A DNA stretch of 32,291 nucleotides, taken from contig JARHYY010000107.1 of NCBI GenBank assembly GCA_029258405.1, forward strand, positions 1-32,291. Direction: 5' to 3'. Of this stretch, positions 11,010-21,191 are shown piece by piece. A model generated the notes under the pieces. It saw only the letters and a program-made list of their open reading frames with translations, was not told where the DNA came from and did not search any database. Both the position numbers and the translations under genes were made by a program. Source of the DNA: Helicobacteraceae bacterium. GTDB lineage: Bacteria; Campylobacterota; Campylobacteria; Campylobacterales; Helicobacteraceae. How positions within the stretch are numbered: position 1 is the stretch's first letter; each line of letters opens with the position of its first letter.

Positions 11010-11551
11010 TAAGAAAAATATTATTCATGATATGTTTTGGGGTGCATGTAGTATATGCTTTTGAGCCACCTGTATCTCTTTTTGCATTGCTTAAAACTGT
11101 TTATGCATCTTCTTTGTATAGTATGTATGCTCCACAAGTAGGTTACTTATATTGTTCTTTATTTGCAGTGCAAGCACCTATTTATACGCAACCTGATATG
11201 TCTTGTCAAATAGATAATCGCCGTGCATTAGAGATGCGTTATCATGCTAAAAATTTTACACAAAGAACATTATTTTTAGAGCAAAAATATAGATTAGGAT
11301 ATGTTGATGGATATTGCTTGGTGCAAGATGGGGCACATTTGTTTAATGCCACAATGATTCGCGAGGGTTTTGCGGTGTATCGCCCTCTTCCTGCTGTTAA
11401 AGGCGATAATGTGTTAAGAAATGAGCTTAAGACATTGGAACTCATTGCGGAAAAAAACAAAAAAGGATTATGGGGGGATTATGCTCAAGAGATGCAATGT
11501 TTAAGGCAGATTGCAAAAACTCGCCCAGCAGGTATCGAGCATGGATACTAA
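11006..11551 (+). CDS. Secreted SNase-like (thermonuclease-fold) protein
   Basis: N-terminal signal-like sequence; C-terminal MIREGFAVYR...LKTLELIAEKNKKGLWGDY resembles the end of SNase domains; ATGA overlap with polA. Confidence 0.6.
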   Translation: MIRKILFMICFGVHVVYAFEPPVSLFALLKTVYASSLYSMYAPQVGYLYCSLFAVQAPIYTQPDMSCQIDNRRALEMRYHAKNFTQRTLFLEQKYRLGYVDGYCLVQDGAHLFNATMIREGFAVYRPLPAVKGDNVLRNELKTLELIAEKNKKGLWGDYAQEMQCLRQIAKTRPAGIEHGY

Positions 11552-12663
11552 CAGCTCGTTTGTGTAAAATATCTTACTTCTTTGTCAAGATTAATAATCT
11601 CTTCAATAGGCATAGAGCTATGGGGGGGGATATGAAATTTTTCAAGAGCTGCAAAAATACTTTGTGCTATTTGCCCAAAATAAATTTCATCTTTTAAGAA
11701 TTTTTCAACAGCTACTTCATTGCATGCATTAATGATAATTCCTAACAATGGATTGCACAGTACTTGTTCTTTAAGACCCCATATTGGGTATCGCTCTAGC
11801 ATGATTTCTTCAAAATGAATATTTTGAATATCTGTAAGGCTTATGGGGTGGAATAATGTATCGCATTCTTTGCATGGTTTTTCAAATATATCTTTGCCTG
11901 CAAGTGCATAGGCTATAGGCAAACGCATATCATTTTTTGCAATATGTGCCTTAAAGCTTCCATCATGAAAACCAACAAGGGCGTGTATGGTTGAGCTTCG
12001 CTCTATAAGAGCTTGAATATTCTTTTCTTTAAAAAGCCAAAAGGCTTCAAGAACCTCAAAAAGTTTATTAACCATTGTTGCACTGTCAATGGTGATTTTT
12101 TTCCCCATAGACCAATTAGGATGCTTGAGGGCATCATGTGCTTTTTGGAAGAATATATTATGTAAAGGCGTATCCCTTAACGCCCCTCCGCTTGCTGTAA
12201 GGATAAGCTCTTTTGGCTTTTGGGTGCTATGCAATAGAAACCAAAGGCTAAAATGCTCGCTATCAACAGGAATAATTTTTTTACTGTCTATCAAATGCCC
12301 CCCAACAACAAGAGATTCCTTATTAGCCAGAGCTACTTTTTTGCCTAGTTTCAAACTATGAATAGTTGGTTTTAAGCCCAAAAAACCTACAAGAGCATTA
12401 AGGACAAGGGTTGAAGAGCAGATTTCTAAACCTTTTAAAATGCCTTCTTCACCATAAAGGAGATGCAGTGTATGATCACTTTTAATGCTTGATAAGAGTT
12501 CTTTATTGCTTACAACAACAACTTTTGGTTGAAATTCATAAATTTGTTGTTGGAGCAATTGGATATTTGTTCCTGCAACAAGCATTTCAATATCAATATT
12601 AAAATTTCTTGCTATATCTATTGTGTTTTGCCCAATAGAGCCTGTTGAACCTAAAATAATCAT
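11548..12663 (-). CDS. dxr: 1-deoxy-D-xylulose-5-phosphate reductoisomerase
   Basis: ILGSTGSIGQNTIDIA, ANKESLVVGG, PVDSEHFSLW, LTASGGALRDTP, HPNWSMGKKITIDSATMVNKLFEVLEA. Confidence 0.96.
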   Translation of the reverse strand: MIILGSTGSIGQNTIDIARNFNIDIEMLVAGTNIQLLQQQIYEFQPKVVVVSNKELLSSIKSDHTLHLLYGEEGILKGLEICSSTLVLNALVGFLGLKPTIHSLKLGKKVALANKESLVVGGHLIDSKKIIPVDSEHFSLWFLLHSTQKPKELILTASGGALRDTPLHNIFFQKAHDALKHPNWSMGKKITIDSATMVNKLFEVLEAFWLFKEKNIQALIERSSTIHALVGFHDGSFKAHIAKNDMRLPIAYALAGKDIFEKPCKECDTLFHPISLTDIQNIHFEEIMLERYPIWGLKEQVLCNPLLGIIINACNEVAVEKFLKDEIYFGQIAQSIFAALEKFHIPPHSSMPIEEIINLDKEVRYFTQTSC

Positions 12664-13460
12664 GGATTAAGAAGCCACAGTAATAAGGGGTACAATGCAA
12701 TAGCAGCAAATAGATAGCCATCTATTCTATCAAGAACACCCCCATGACCAGGGAGTAGTGATCCGCTATCTTTTACATTCGCATTTCGTTTAAGGTAGCT
12801 TTCATATAAATCGCCAAAGATAGCAGCTAGTGAAGTTATGCAAGAGAGCAATAAAGCTTGAATAAAACTTACTTCCACCCACCATACATATGCGAAAGAA
12901 GCACCAAATAATGTGGCACAGACTATGCCAATAATAACACCTTCCACTGTTTTCTTGGGTGAAGTAGGGCAAAAAGGTTTTTTGCCAAAAAGCTTCCCTC
13001 CAAAAAAAGCAAGAGTATCACTTGTAGCGACAACAATAAGTAAAAAAACCAATGAGGCAATGCCCCAATTAGTGTAAAGAGCTAAAAAAGTCAAGAAAGA
13101 TATGGTAGGATAAATAAGGGGCATAATAATAAGGGCATCGCCTTTTTTTGTGTAGGCTTGAAATGAAGCTGCAAGCATTATGAGAGCAAAAATAACCCAT
13201 AAAGAGTAGAGTAGGGAATAGATAGTGAGAATTGCTCCTGCCCAAATAAGTATGCCAACAGCAAGAAAATAATATGATAATGATTCATTTTTAAAATACA
13301 GATGGGATACTTCAAAGAGGGCAATGAGATAAATAATACCTAAAAAACCCCATACAAGCCAAAAGCTATGGAATATAGCAAGAATGATGATGACTATAAG
13401 CATAATAATGGCAGTGTATATTCTACTTAATTCAATATTTGCAAGTCGTTCTTTCCACAT
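12660..13460 (-). CDS. cdsA: Phosphatidate cytidylyltransferase
   Basis: Multi-TM protein with DTLAFFGGKLFGKKPFCPTSPKKTVEG and FGDLYESYLKRNANVKDSGSLLPGHGGVLDRIDGYLFA signature. Confidence 0.95.
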   Translation of the reverse strand: MWKERLANIELSRIYTAIIMLIVIIILAIFHSFWLVWGFLGIIYLIALFEVSHLYFKNESLSYYFLAVGILIWAGAILTIYSLLYSLWVIFALIMLAASFQAYTKKGDALIIMPLIYPTISFLTFLALYTNWGIASLVFLLIVVATSDTLAFFGGKLFGKKPFCPTSPKKTVEGVIIGIVCATLFGASFAYVWWVEVSFIQALLLSCITSLAAIFGDLYESYLKRNANVKDSGSLLPGHGGVLDRIDGYLFAAIALYPLLLWLLNP

Positions 13461-13469
13461 ATTATTCCT

Positions 13470-14051
13470 TTATTGTTGTAAGAGTTGAAAAAAATATGCA
13501 ATATCTATTTTTTTAAGCCAGCTAAGGTCAAACCCTGCAAAATGTGATGCACAAAAAAGAAAAAATATCATACATACCCATCCTATACCCTTGTCGATTT
13601 GTCCTCCGGTGTAGAATCGGAATGGATAGGGAAGTAGCCCTCTGTTTTTAGAGTTTATTGGCAAATAAAATGGGCATCCGCTTTTGGTGAGCATATCACC
13701 CATAATATGCAGATAGCAACCTAGTACAAGACCAAAAAGTGCCGGTAATGAAAAATGAGCATAGAGGAAAATAGGGTATAGCAAGATGCCAACAAATAGA
13801 GGAAAGAGAAAAGAATGCGTTATGCCTCTGTGCCCAAAAAACTTTTTGATAAAATGTGAGACAAAGAGCGTTTTTTGTCCAATAACCGAATTGGGTTCGT
13901 CAATATCGGGCAATAATGATCCTATGCTTATGCCAACAAAAAAAAGTATGAGATTTTGTGGATTGAAATCAATATCAAAACCTTCAGTAAGCAACAAAAC
14001 AGGAATAGCACTTATAGATAGAGCAAAGGCAATATGTGTTTTTGCAATCAT
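13470..14051 (-). CDS. YdjM/DUF457-type membrane-bound metal-dependent hydrolase
   Basis: MIAKTHIAFALSIS start, GSLLPDIDEPNSVIGQK, GHRGITHSF, LHIMGDMLTKSGCPFYLP; ATG overlaps flhA stop (ATGA), so start corrected from 14087. Confidence 0.8.
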   Translation of the reverse strand: MIAKTHIAFALSISAIPVLLLTEGFDIDFNPQNLILFFVGISIGSLLPDIDEPNSVIGQKTLFVSHFIKKFFGHRGITHSFLFPLFVGILLYPIFLYAHFSLPALFGLVLGCYLHIMGDMLTKSGCPFYLPINSKNRGLLPYPFRFYTGGQIDKGIGWVCMIFFLFCASHFAGFDLSWLKKIDIAYFFQLLQQ

Positions 14052-16306
14052 TGTGCTGCACCAAAGGGTATGGAAACTTGCCCGCAAATTTCAAATTTAG
14101 CACGGCTGTCTATTTCATTATGTGAAAGAACAACAACTCGTACTTCAAATTGACTTAATTTTTCTGCAATAAATCTTCTATTTTGTTGTGAAACAAGTAA
14201 AATAGGTGAAACATTAAGAGTTTGCCTTACTCGTTCTAGCTCATTTCTTATAGAATCAACAAGAGCATTCATTTCACTTACGCTTAACACAATTGGGCGA
14301 ATTCGTCCGCTCCCATCATTTTGCTTGTTGAGCAAGAATTGGTCGCTTTCTGGGGTGAGCATAATCATTCTTAATACCCCATCATCATCTTTGAAGGTGT
14401 CTGTAATGACGCGTGCAAGAGATTGTCTTACCCTATCAATGATAAAATTAATATCTCCATTGGCAATGGGGACAACATCAGTTATAGTTTCTAGTATGGT
14501 AAGCATATCTCGTATAGGAATCTGTTCTTTTAAAAGAGCTTTAAGAATTTGTTGTATAGTGCCTAATTGAGCCACCTTTTTAACATCTTCTACTACAATG
14601 GGATAATTTTTAGCGAGATTATCCATAAGCTTTAAAACATCTTGGCGTGTAATAAGCTCTTCAGCATACTGTTTCACAACTTCAACGACATGGGTTGAGA
14701 TAACTGTTGCTGGGTCAATTACAGTATAAGAATTCAAAAGAGCTTCATCTTTCAGTGATTGCTCTATCCATAGTGCATCTAGTCCAAAGGCTGGCTCTTT
14801 TGTAGGGATTCCTTCAATTTTATTCATAGCCATACCACTTTCAAAGGCAAGGAATTTATCAGGATATATTTGTGCTGTGGAAACAACCACGCCTTTTAGT
14901 CGTATTTGATATTCATCAGGGGCAATATCAACGCTGTCTTTTACTCGTATTATAGGCATAATAAAACCGTATTCAGCGGCTAGATTCTTTCTTTGAAGTT
15001 TGATGCGTTCAAGCAAACCACCTCCACTTTTTGGGTCAGCCAACTTAATGAGATTATAGCCTAAAAATATTTCAAGGAGCTCTACTCTTAAGGCTTCTTC
15101 TACAAGCTCTTCTTCTGTTTTAGTAGCTGTGGATGGTTTTGGTGCTTCTGTGCTTGTACTCATAGTTCCTCCGGTTGCCTCAGCTGGGCGCCTTTTCCTC
15201 TTGCTTGGCAATGGAGAAGCAAGAGGGTCTCCGGCTTTTTTATTAATCCAGCGTTCAAGTATTGAAAAGAGCCCATGCTCATCTTGTTTGGATATAAGAT
15301 ATGCCATAGCAATAAAAAGCAACCCAACAAACCCTAGCGATATTGTGGGCAAGCCCGGAACAAGGGCAAATAGTAATAATATAGAACCTACAATAGTAAG
15401 AACACGACTTTCGCCCATGAGTTGATTAATGATTCCTTCAGCAAAATTGCCTGCTTCATCGCTTTTGCTTGATCGGGTTACAATGATACCTGTAGCTGTT
15501 GAAACAACAAGGGCTGGAAGTTGGGATACTAAACCATCACCAATGGTTAAAATGGTAAAAGTCGATGCACTATCTGCCATAGTCATATCTCTTTGGAATA
15601 CACCAATGAGAAAGCCACCGATAATATTGATGAAAGTGATAATTATACCAGCAACTGCATCGCCTTTGACAAATTTGCTAGCACCATCCATAGAGCCATA
15701 GAAATTTGATTCTTGAGTGAGAGCCTCTCGACGCTTTCTTGCTTCCTCATCATTGATTGCCCCAGAATTGAGGTCAGCATCAATAGCCATTTGTTTCCCG
15801 GGCATAGCATCAAGCGTGAATCGTGCAGCAACTTCAGCAACCCTTGTAGAGCCATTAGTGATAACCATAAAGTTTATAATGACAAGAATAAGGAATACAA
15901 TAATACCAATAACATAATTGCCACCAACAACAAACTGCCCAAATGATGCAATAATTTCACTTACTGATTCTATACCATTATGCCCTTCACTAAGAATTTG
16001 TCGAGTGGTGGCAACATTTAGAGCCAATCTAAAAAGAGTAACTATGAGAAGAATAGTTGGAAACGCAGTAAAATCTGTAGGTTTTTCTATGTATAAAGCA
16101 ATGAGTATGATTAATACAGATACAGCAAGAGAAACTGTTAAAAAGAAGTCTAATACCCAGCTTGGCATTGGAACTATGATAATTGCAATAATACAAATAA
16201 CAAATAGTACGACAGTTAAATCTTTAGACTCGCTTATTCTTTTCATAAAAGGGAGTATTCTTTGTAGTAAAGTCTTTTTATTGCTTATTTTTTTTACTTT
16301 TGCCAA
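14048..16306 (-). CDS. flhA: Flagellar biosynthesis protein FlhA
   Basis: FPTILLIVTLFRLALNVATTRQIL, GNYVIGIIVFLILVIINFMVITNGSTRVAEVAARFTLDAMPGKQMAIDADLNSG, C-terminal RRFIAEKLSQFEVRVVVLSHNEI. Confidence 0.97.
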   Translation of the reverse strand: MAKVKKISNKKTLLQRILPFMKRISESKDLTVVLFVICIIAIIIVPMPSWVLDFFLTVSLAVSVLIILIALYIEKPTDFTAFPTILLIVTLFRLALNVATTRQILSEGHNGIESVSEIIASFGQFVVGGNYVIGIIVFLILVIINFMVITNGSTRVAEVAARFTLDAMPGKQMAIDADLNSGAINDEEARKRREALTQESNFYGSMDGASKFVKGDAVAGIIITFINIIGGFLIGVFQRDMTMADSASTFTILTIGDGLVSQLPALVVSTATGIIVTRSSKSDEAGNFAEGIINQLMGESRVLTIVGSILLLFALVPGLPTISLGFVGLLFIAMAYLISKQDEHGLFSILERWINKKAGDPLASPLPSKRKRRPAEATGGTMSTSTEAPKPSTATKTEEELVEEALRVELLEIFLGYNLIKLADPKSGGGLLERIKLQRKNLAAEYGFIMPIIRVKDSVDIAPDEYQIRLKGVVVSTAQIYPDKFLAFESGMAMNKIEGIPTKEPAFGLDALWIEQSLKDEALLNSYTVIDPATVISTHVVEVVKQYAEELITRQDVLKLMDNLAKNYPIVVEDVKKVAQLGTIQQILKALLKEQIPIRDMLTILETITDVVPIANGDINFIIDRVRQSLARVITDTFKDDDGVLRMIMLTPESDQFLLNKQNDGSGRIRPIVLSVSEMNALVDSIRNELERVRQTLNVSPILLVSQQNRRFIAEKLSQFEVRVVVLSHNEIDSRAKFEICGQVSIPFGAAQ

Positions 16307-16443
16307 GCGAACCCTTTATAAATCTTTTATTTAAAAATATATAGTGTTTGTTTCATGCAATAATACAAAAAGTAATGTAAAATTCTGCTTTTTATGATAC
16401 AATTATGATGCTTTTTAGCAATACCAAATCAAAGGAGGTCTTT

Positions 16444-16716
16444 ATGGCTTTAGATATGGCGAAGAAAAAAGAAATTATCGCAAGGTTTTCAAGAACACAG
16501 AATGATACAGGCTCATCAGAAGTACAAATTGCTCTTTTAACCGAAAGGATAGCGTATCTCACTGCTCACCTTAAAGTTAATAAAAAAGATCATTCTAGTC
16601 GCTTAGGGCTTTTAAAGCTTGTGGCAAAACGAAGACATTTATTGCAATATTTGAAGAGAAAAGATTATAAATCATATAGTTCGTTAATTTCTGCTTTGAA
16701 TATTAAAGGTAGATAA
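16444..16716 (+). CDS. rpsO: 30S ribosomal protein S15
   Basis: [15 protein letters not shown]...[54 protein letters not shown] before ATG at 16444. Confidence 0.97.
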   Translation: MALDMAKKKEIIARFSRTQNDTGSSEVQIALLTERIAYLTAHLKVNKKDHSSRLGLLKLVAKRRHLLQYLKRKDYKSYSSLISALNIKGR

Positions 16717-16724
16717 GCTTATTT

Positions 16725-16757
16725 AACAATCCTTAAAGAAATAAGGATTGTTTTTTA
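16725..16757 (+). terminator. Rho-independent terminator of rpsO
   Basis: CAATCCTT-AAAGAAAT-AAGGATTG followed by TTTTTT. Confidence 0.85.
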
Positions 16758-16758
16758 T

Positions 16759-17409
16759 TTAAAACTTAAGATTAACACCCAAGAGAAATTGATAATGATC
16801 TTCTAAAGAGAATCTTTTTGAGGTTACATCTTTTGGGTCAGTGCTATCTCTGTTGAAACGTTTTTCAGGCAAATCTCCACCTAAATAGCGAAACTTCGCT
16901 TCAACCTCCAAAAAATCAAGAGGTGCTAAAACAGCCCCGACATTAAAACCAATACCACTAGTGCTATTGTTTCCATAAGATTTATCAGAGGAAGATTGCA
17001 CAAAAGAATAATTTCCACCTACAAATGCTCCAAGTATAGGGAGAATATCATAACGATAATCAAGATTGAAAGTAAATATATTCATGCCTATTGTACCTGT
17101 GAAAACATTATCATCATCAAAAGATACACGACTATAATCCCCATAAGCTCTTATGGCTTGTTCTGGACGAAAGTAGAAGTCATAGCCTAATTTTACCCCA
17201 TAGGTAAATGAAGAAAAATTCTTTTCATCTTCAAGCCCATCAAGTTCGAAATGATTGTTATAATAATCGGTATTGCTCCCAAGAGTACTCATGCCCACAG
17301 TGCCCCCGATAACTATCCCGCTTTCTCCAGCAGAGAGAACATTGAAAAATAAGGCACAAAAAGCAGGAATGAGTACTGCTTTTTTAGAAACTGATGTATT
17401 CATAAACAA
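16759..17409 (-). CDS. Outer-membrane beta-barrel family protein
   Basis: N-terminal signal sequence, alternating beta-strand pattern (FTYGVKLGYDFYF, NLDYRYDILPILGAFVGGNYSF), C-terminal LLGVNLKF ending in F. Confidence 0.65.
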   Translation of the reverse strand: MFMNTSVSKKAVLIPAFCALFFNVLSAGESGIVIGGTVGMSTLGSNTDYYNNHFELDGLEDEKNFSSFTYGVKLGYDFYFRPEQAIRAYGDYSRVSFDDDNVFTGTIGMNIFTFNLDYRYDILPILGAFVGGNYSFVQSSSDKSYGNNSTSGIGFNVGAVLAPLDFLEVEAKFRYLGGDLPEKRFNRDSTDPKDVTSKRFSLEDHYQFLLGVNLKF

Positions 17410-17442
17410 AACCTCCTTTGTTATTTGTTTATTATATTTTTA

Positions 17443-17817
17443 TTAATCCTTGCCTAAGGGTAACTTTGAGGCATAATCTTCTAATATGTAAGTTGGTGTG
17501 GCAAACATATTATCTGTATATGGAGGCATTATCATTCGTGTTGTAAGAAATGATGATATATTAACTAACCCTAAGAGTAGTCTTTTGGTGTCATCCTTAT
17601 CTTCTGCTACGACAGTTACATATTGATAACGCTGCTCTTTTTTCTGTTGTTTATATTCTATGAATACTTCGGTGTTATCAGTAATATTGCGTTCTCTATA
17701 TTCTTCCCATAATCTATTCATAGAATCTTGACCGCTATAATGAATCACTGTTCCACAACCAATAACAAAAAAAACAACAAGCCCAAATGTGAAGACTAAT
17801 GCCCTATAAAGCATCAT
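17443..17817 (-). CDS. Hypothetical small lipoprotein-like or membrane-anchored protein
   Basis: Single hydrophobic N-terminal segment FGLVVFFVIGCGTV with a possible lipobox Cys; no recognised domain. Confidence 0.5.
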   Translation of the reverse strand: MMLYRALVFTFGLVVFFVIGCGTVIHYSGQDSMNRLWEEYRERNITDNTEVFIEYKQQKKEQRYQYVTVVAEDKDDTKRLLLGLVNISSFLTTRMIMPPYTDNMFATPTYILEDYASKLPLGKD

Positions 17818-18125
17818 TTAATCAACTTTTAAAATAAATTAATCATACCTTATTATTTTACTTTGTTTTTCTTTAGCTATAGCTTAATTGCAAATATTAT
17901 TTTTAATAGTTTTAGAATGTTTTAGTGAAAACATGTTATATTAATTTGCTTTTTCGTGGTACAATAATGAATGCGAGAAAATGTTTTTGAATGTTTCTTA
18001 ATTTAAAATTTAAATTATATTATGATTTATTGACTGCTTTTAGGTTATTGGTAATTTAGAAATAATCATAAGAATGTATATAGTTTTATTGAAAAAACAT
18101 AAGAAAATAAGGATTTACTGTAAAA

Positions 18126-19832
18126 ATGTTTAAGTTCAATTCTATCCCTAAGAATGAGCTTACAGAAGCTATTTTAGCTTCAAAAAGTGCGTTTTATTAT
18201 GCGGCTTTGGTAAGCTTTTTTATTAATCTTTTAATGCTAACCCCTTCTTTGTATATGTTGCAAGTGTATGATAGAGTTTTGGCGAGTCGAAGCCATGAAA
18301 CCCTTTATATGCTTACATTAGTGATTGTTATTTTTTTTGCTGTTATGGGTTGTTTGGAATTTATTCGCTCTCGTTTGCTTGTTCGTGCAGGTCTTCAAAT
18401 TGATAATCGTCTGAGAAATCGTTTATTTACCCTTGTGTTTAGCTATGCTAATTTGCATCCGGGTAAGAATGCACAGGCTCATAATGACTTAATGCAAATC
18501 AGACAATTCATGACAGGAACACCTATATTTGCGTTTTTTGATCTTCCATGGGTGCCTATTTATATAGGTATTCTTTTTTTATTCCACCCCTATTTTGGTA
18601 TTTTTGCTATTTTTGCAGGATGTGTTGTGTTTGTATTAGCAATGATTAATGAATGGCGCACCAAAACAAAACTTGAAGAAAGCAACAAAAAACATCAAGC
18701 ATCATCTGTATTTTTAAATGGTGCTTTGCGTAATAGTGAAATTGTTGCTGCTATGGGCATGCAAGAGAATATACGGTTGCGTTGGCATGATAAACATGTT
18801 GAATTTTGCAAGGAGCAAACCGCAGCTAGTGATGAAGCGGGGGTTTGGTCAAATCTTTCTAAATCTTTACGCATGTTATTTCAATCATTGATTTTGGGTA
18901 TTGGGGCATATTTGGTTATTGAATCAGAATTAACAGCAGGCATGATGATTGCTGGTTCTATTGTAATGGGTAGAGCTTTAGCACCACTAGATATGCTTAT
19001 AGGTACATGGAAGCAATTTGTAAATGCAAGATTTTCATATCATCGCCTTGTTAGTCTTTTGAGTCAAATTCCTATCCCTCCCAAACCTATGCCACTTCCT
19101 ATGCCTCAAGGGCATGTAGGTGTAGAAGGTTTGCATGTTGTACCACCAGATTCAAGACAACTTGTTGTTAAGAATGTAACATTTAATATAGATGCAGGTG
19201 AAGTCGTGGGTATTATTGGTCCTAGTGCTGCTGGCAAAAGTTCTTTAGCAAGGGCTATGTTGGGTATATGGAAGCCTTATTCAGGGAAGGTTCGTTATGA
19301 TGGTGCGGATATTGAGCATTATGATAAAATTGAGCTTGGTCGTTATATTGGTTATTTGCCTCAAGATATTGAATTATTTGATGGGAGTATCGCGGAGAAT
19401 ATTGCTCGTTATGGAGAAGTAGATTCTGAGCAAGTTTTAGAAGCAGCAAAGATGGCAGGTGTGCATGAAATGATTTTGCAATTTACTGATGGTTATGATA
19501 CGCCAATAGGTCCTGCGGGTATTGCCCTTTCTGGAGGGCAGAGACAAAGGATAGCTTTAGCAAGGGCTATATATGGGAATCCGAACTTTATCCTCCTTGA
19601 TGAGCCAAATTCTAATCTTGATGATACAGGAGAAAGAGCATTATTGCAAGCGGTATTAAACCTCAAAGCTAAAGGAGCGACAGTAGTGCTTATTACACAT
19701 AGAATGTCTGTCTTAACAGCTGCTGATAAAATTGTTTTAATGAGAGATGGAGTGCTAGAATCATATGGTCCTCGCAATGAGGTTCTTCAAGCTCTTGCAA
19801 CCCAAAATCAGCAGAATACTCTTTCAAAATAA
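18126..19832 (+). CDS. Type I secretion ABC transporter ATPase/permease (PrtD/HasD-like)
   Basis: N-terminal TM region PSLYMLQVYDRVLASRSHETL; Walker A GPSAAGKSSLARAMLGIW; LSGGQRQRIALARAIYGNPNFILLDEPNSNLD; no C39 peptidase domain evident. Confidence 0.93.
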   Translation: MFKFNSIPKNELTEAILASKSAFYYAALVSFFINLLMLTPSLYMLQVYDRVLASRSHETLYMLTLVIVIFFAVMGCLEFIRSRLLVRAGLQIDNRLRNRLFTLVFSYANLHPGKNAQAHNDLMQIRQFMTGTPIFAFFDLPWVPIYIGILFLFHPYFGIFAIFAGCVVFVLAMINEWRTKTKLEESNKKHQASSVFLNGALRNSEIVAAMGMQENIRLRWHDKHVEFCKEQTAASDEAGVWSNLSKSLRMLFQSLILGIGAYLVIESELTAGMMIAGSIVMGRALAPLDMLIGTWKQFVNARFSYHRLVSLLSQIPIPPKPMPLPMPQGHVGVEGLHVVPPDSRQLVVKNVTFNIDAGEVVGIIGPSAAGKSSLARAMLGIWKPYSGKVRYDGADIEHYDKIELGRYIGYLPQDIELFDGSIAENIARYGEVDSEQVLEAAKMAGVHEMILQFTDGYDTPIGPAGIALSGGQRQRIALARAIYGNPNFILLDEPNSNLDDTGERALLQAVLNLKAKGATVVLITHRMSVLTAADKIVLMRDGVLESYGPRNEVLQALATQNQQNTLSK

Positions 19833-19841
19833 GGCTTATTA

Positions 19842-21191
19842 ATGAAAAAAGAATATGCGTTAATTACACAACCCTTAGAATACGATGAAGAAGAATATAA
19901 AATTCTTAATGATAAACCTTATCGCTATCTCGCACTTATTGTTCTTTTTCTCTTTGTTTCTGTTTTTGTTGTCTGGGGTTCTCTCGCACCGCTTTCAAGT
20001 GCTGTGCATGCTTCTGGGCAGGTGAGTGTTACGGGTAATAAAAAGATTATTCAACATTATGAAGGTGGAATTGTAGAAAACATTTTGGTTCAAGATGGAC
20101 AGAAAGTTAAGGCAAACCAAGTACTTATCCAGTTAGAAAAAACAAAGTTTCAGTCTGAATTAGAGATCACTCGTGTGCAGCTTTTAGAATCTCTAGCTAA
20201 AGAAGCCCGCCTCATTGCAGAACGAGATGATATGCAAGAGATAGTTTTTCCTCAAGAGCTCTTAAATGAAAGCAATACTGTTAAGCAGCGTATGATGTCA
20301 GCACAGCAAGGAGAGTTTAGAGCAAGAAAAAAATTACTTGAAGATGATGAAACTATTTCTGAGCAAAGAATTGAGCAAATGCAAAATCAAATTGATGGAA
20401 TTATTGCAATCATTAAGAGTAAGCAAGATTTGCTTGTTTCATATACAGAGGAAATTAATGAATGGGAGAATCTCTATGAACAACAACTTACTGATAAGAT
20501 ACATATGCGTGATATAATTAGGGAGAAAGTGCGTTCTGAAGGGGAAGTAGCAAATTTTCAAGCAGAGATAGCAAAAATTGAGGTGCAAATGAGTGAAATA
20601 GAATCAGAAATGATATTAAAAAGACAAGATTTTTTACGCGGGGTGCTATCAGAGCTAAGCGATACACAAAGGAAGATTATAGAGCTAGAAGCCCATCAAG
20701 TTTTTTTAAAAGATGCACTAGAGAGAACCGAAATTCGTTCACCAGTTGATGGCACTGTAGTAGATTTGCGTGTGCATACCATAGGTGCTGTTATTGGCTC
20801 TGGTCTCCAGCTTATGGATATTGTGCCTGAAAATGAAAGGCTTATTATTGATGCAAAGGTGGCAACGCATGAAGTAAATTATATCCATGAAGGAATGGAT
20901 GCTGAAGTTCGTTTTGCTGGGTTTGCTCATATAAGATCGCTTAAAATGGTTAGAGGAGAAGTTTATGAAGTGTCTGCAGATGCTTTGGTTGAGCAAACAT
21001 CTCGAGTGCCTTATTATGGGGTAAAAATTAAGATTCTTCCTGAAGGAGAACAAGAATTAGCACGGAATCATTTAACGATTAAGCCGGGCATGCCAGCTGA
21101 TGCTATGATTATAACAGGGAGTCGCACGCTACTTGAATATCTCATACAGCCTTTTGAAAATCTTTTTATCAGAGGTTTTCGTGAGCAATAA
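19842..21191 (+). CDS. HlyD-family type I secretion periplasmic adaptor
   Basis: Single TM, GQVSVTGNKKIIQHYEGGIVENILVQDGQKVKANQVLIQLE, ALERTEIRSPVDGTVVDLRVHTIGAV, IVPENERLIIDAKV. Confidence 0.94.
   Translation: MKKEYALITQPLEYDEEEYKILNDKPYRYLALIVLFLFVSVFVVWGSLAPLSSAVHASGQVSVTGNKKIIQHYEGGIVENILVQDGQKVKANQVLIQLEKTKFQSELEITRVQLLESLAKEARLIAERDDMQEIVFPQELLNESNTVKQRMMSAQQGEFRARKKLLEDDETISEQRIEQMQNQIDGIIAIIKSKQDLLVSYTEEINEWENLYEQQLTDKIHMRDIIREKVRSEGEVANFQAEIAKIEVQMSEIESEMILKRQDFLRGVLSELSDTQRKIIELEAHQVFLKDALERTEIRSPVDGTVVDLRVHTIGAVIGSGLQLMDIVPENERLIIDAKVATHEVNYIHEGMDAEVRFAGFAHIRSLKMVRGEVYEVSADALVEQTSRVPYYGVKIKILPEGEQELARNHLTIKPGMPADAMIITGSRTLLEYLIQPFENLFIRGFREQ

Noticed and set aside
15129-15946. Several plus-strand ORFs (98, 90, 77, 66 aa) opposite flhA
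   Set aside because: Antisense to a clearly conserved flhA frame; low-complexity Ser/Ile/Pro composition typical of shadow ORFs; no ribosome-binding context.
18126-19832. Bacteriocin/peptide exporter with peptidase domain
   Set aside because: No N-terminal C39 protease domain visible; architecture and neighbours fit PrtD/HasD-like T1SS.
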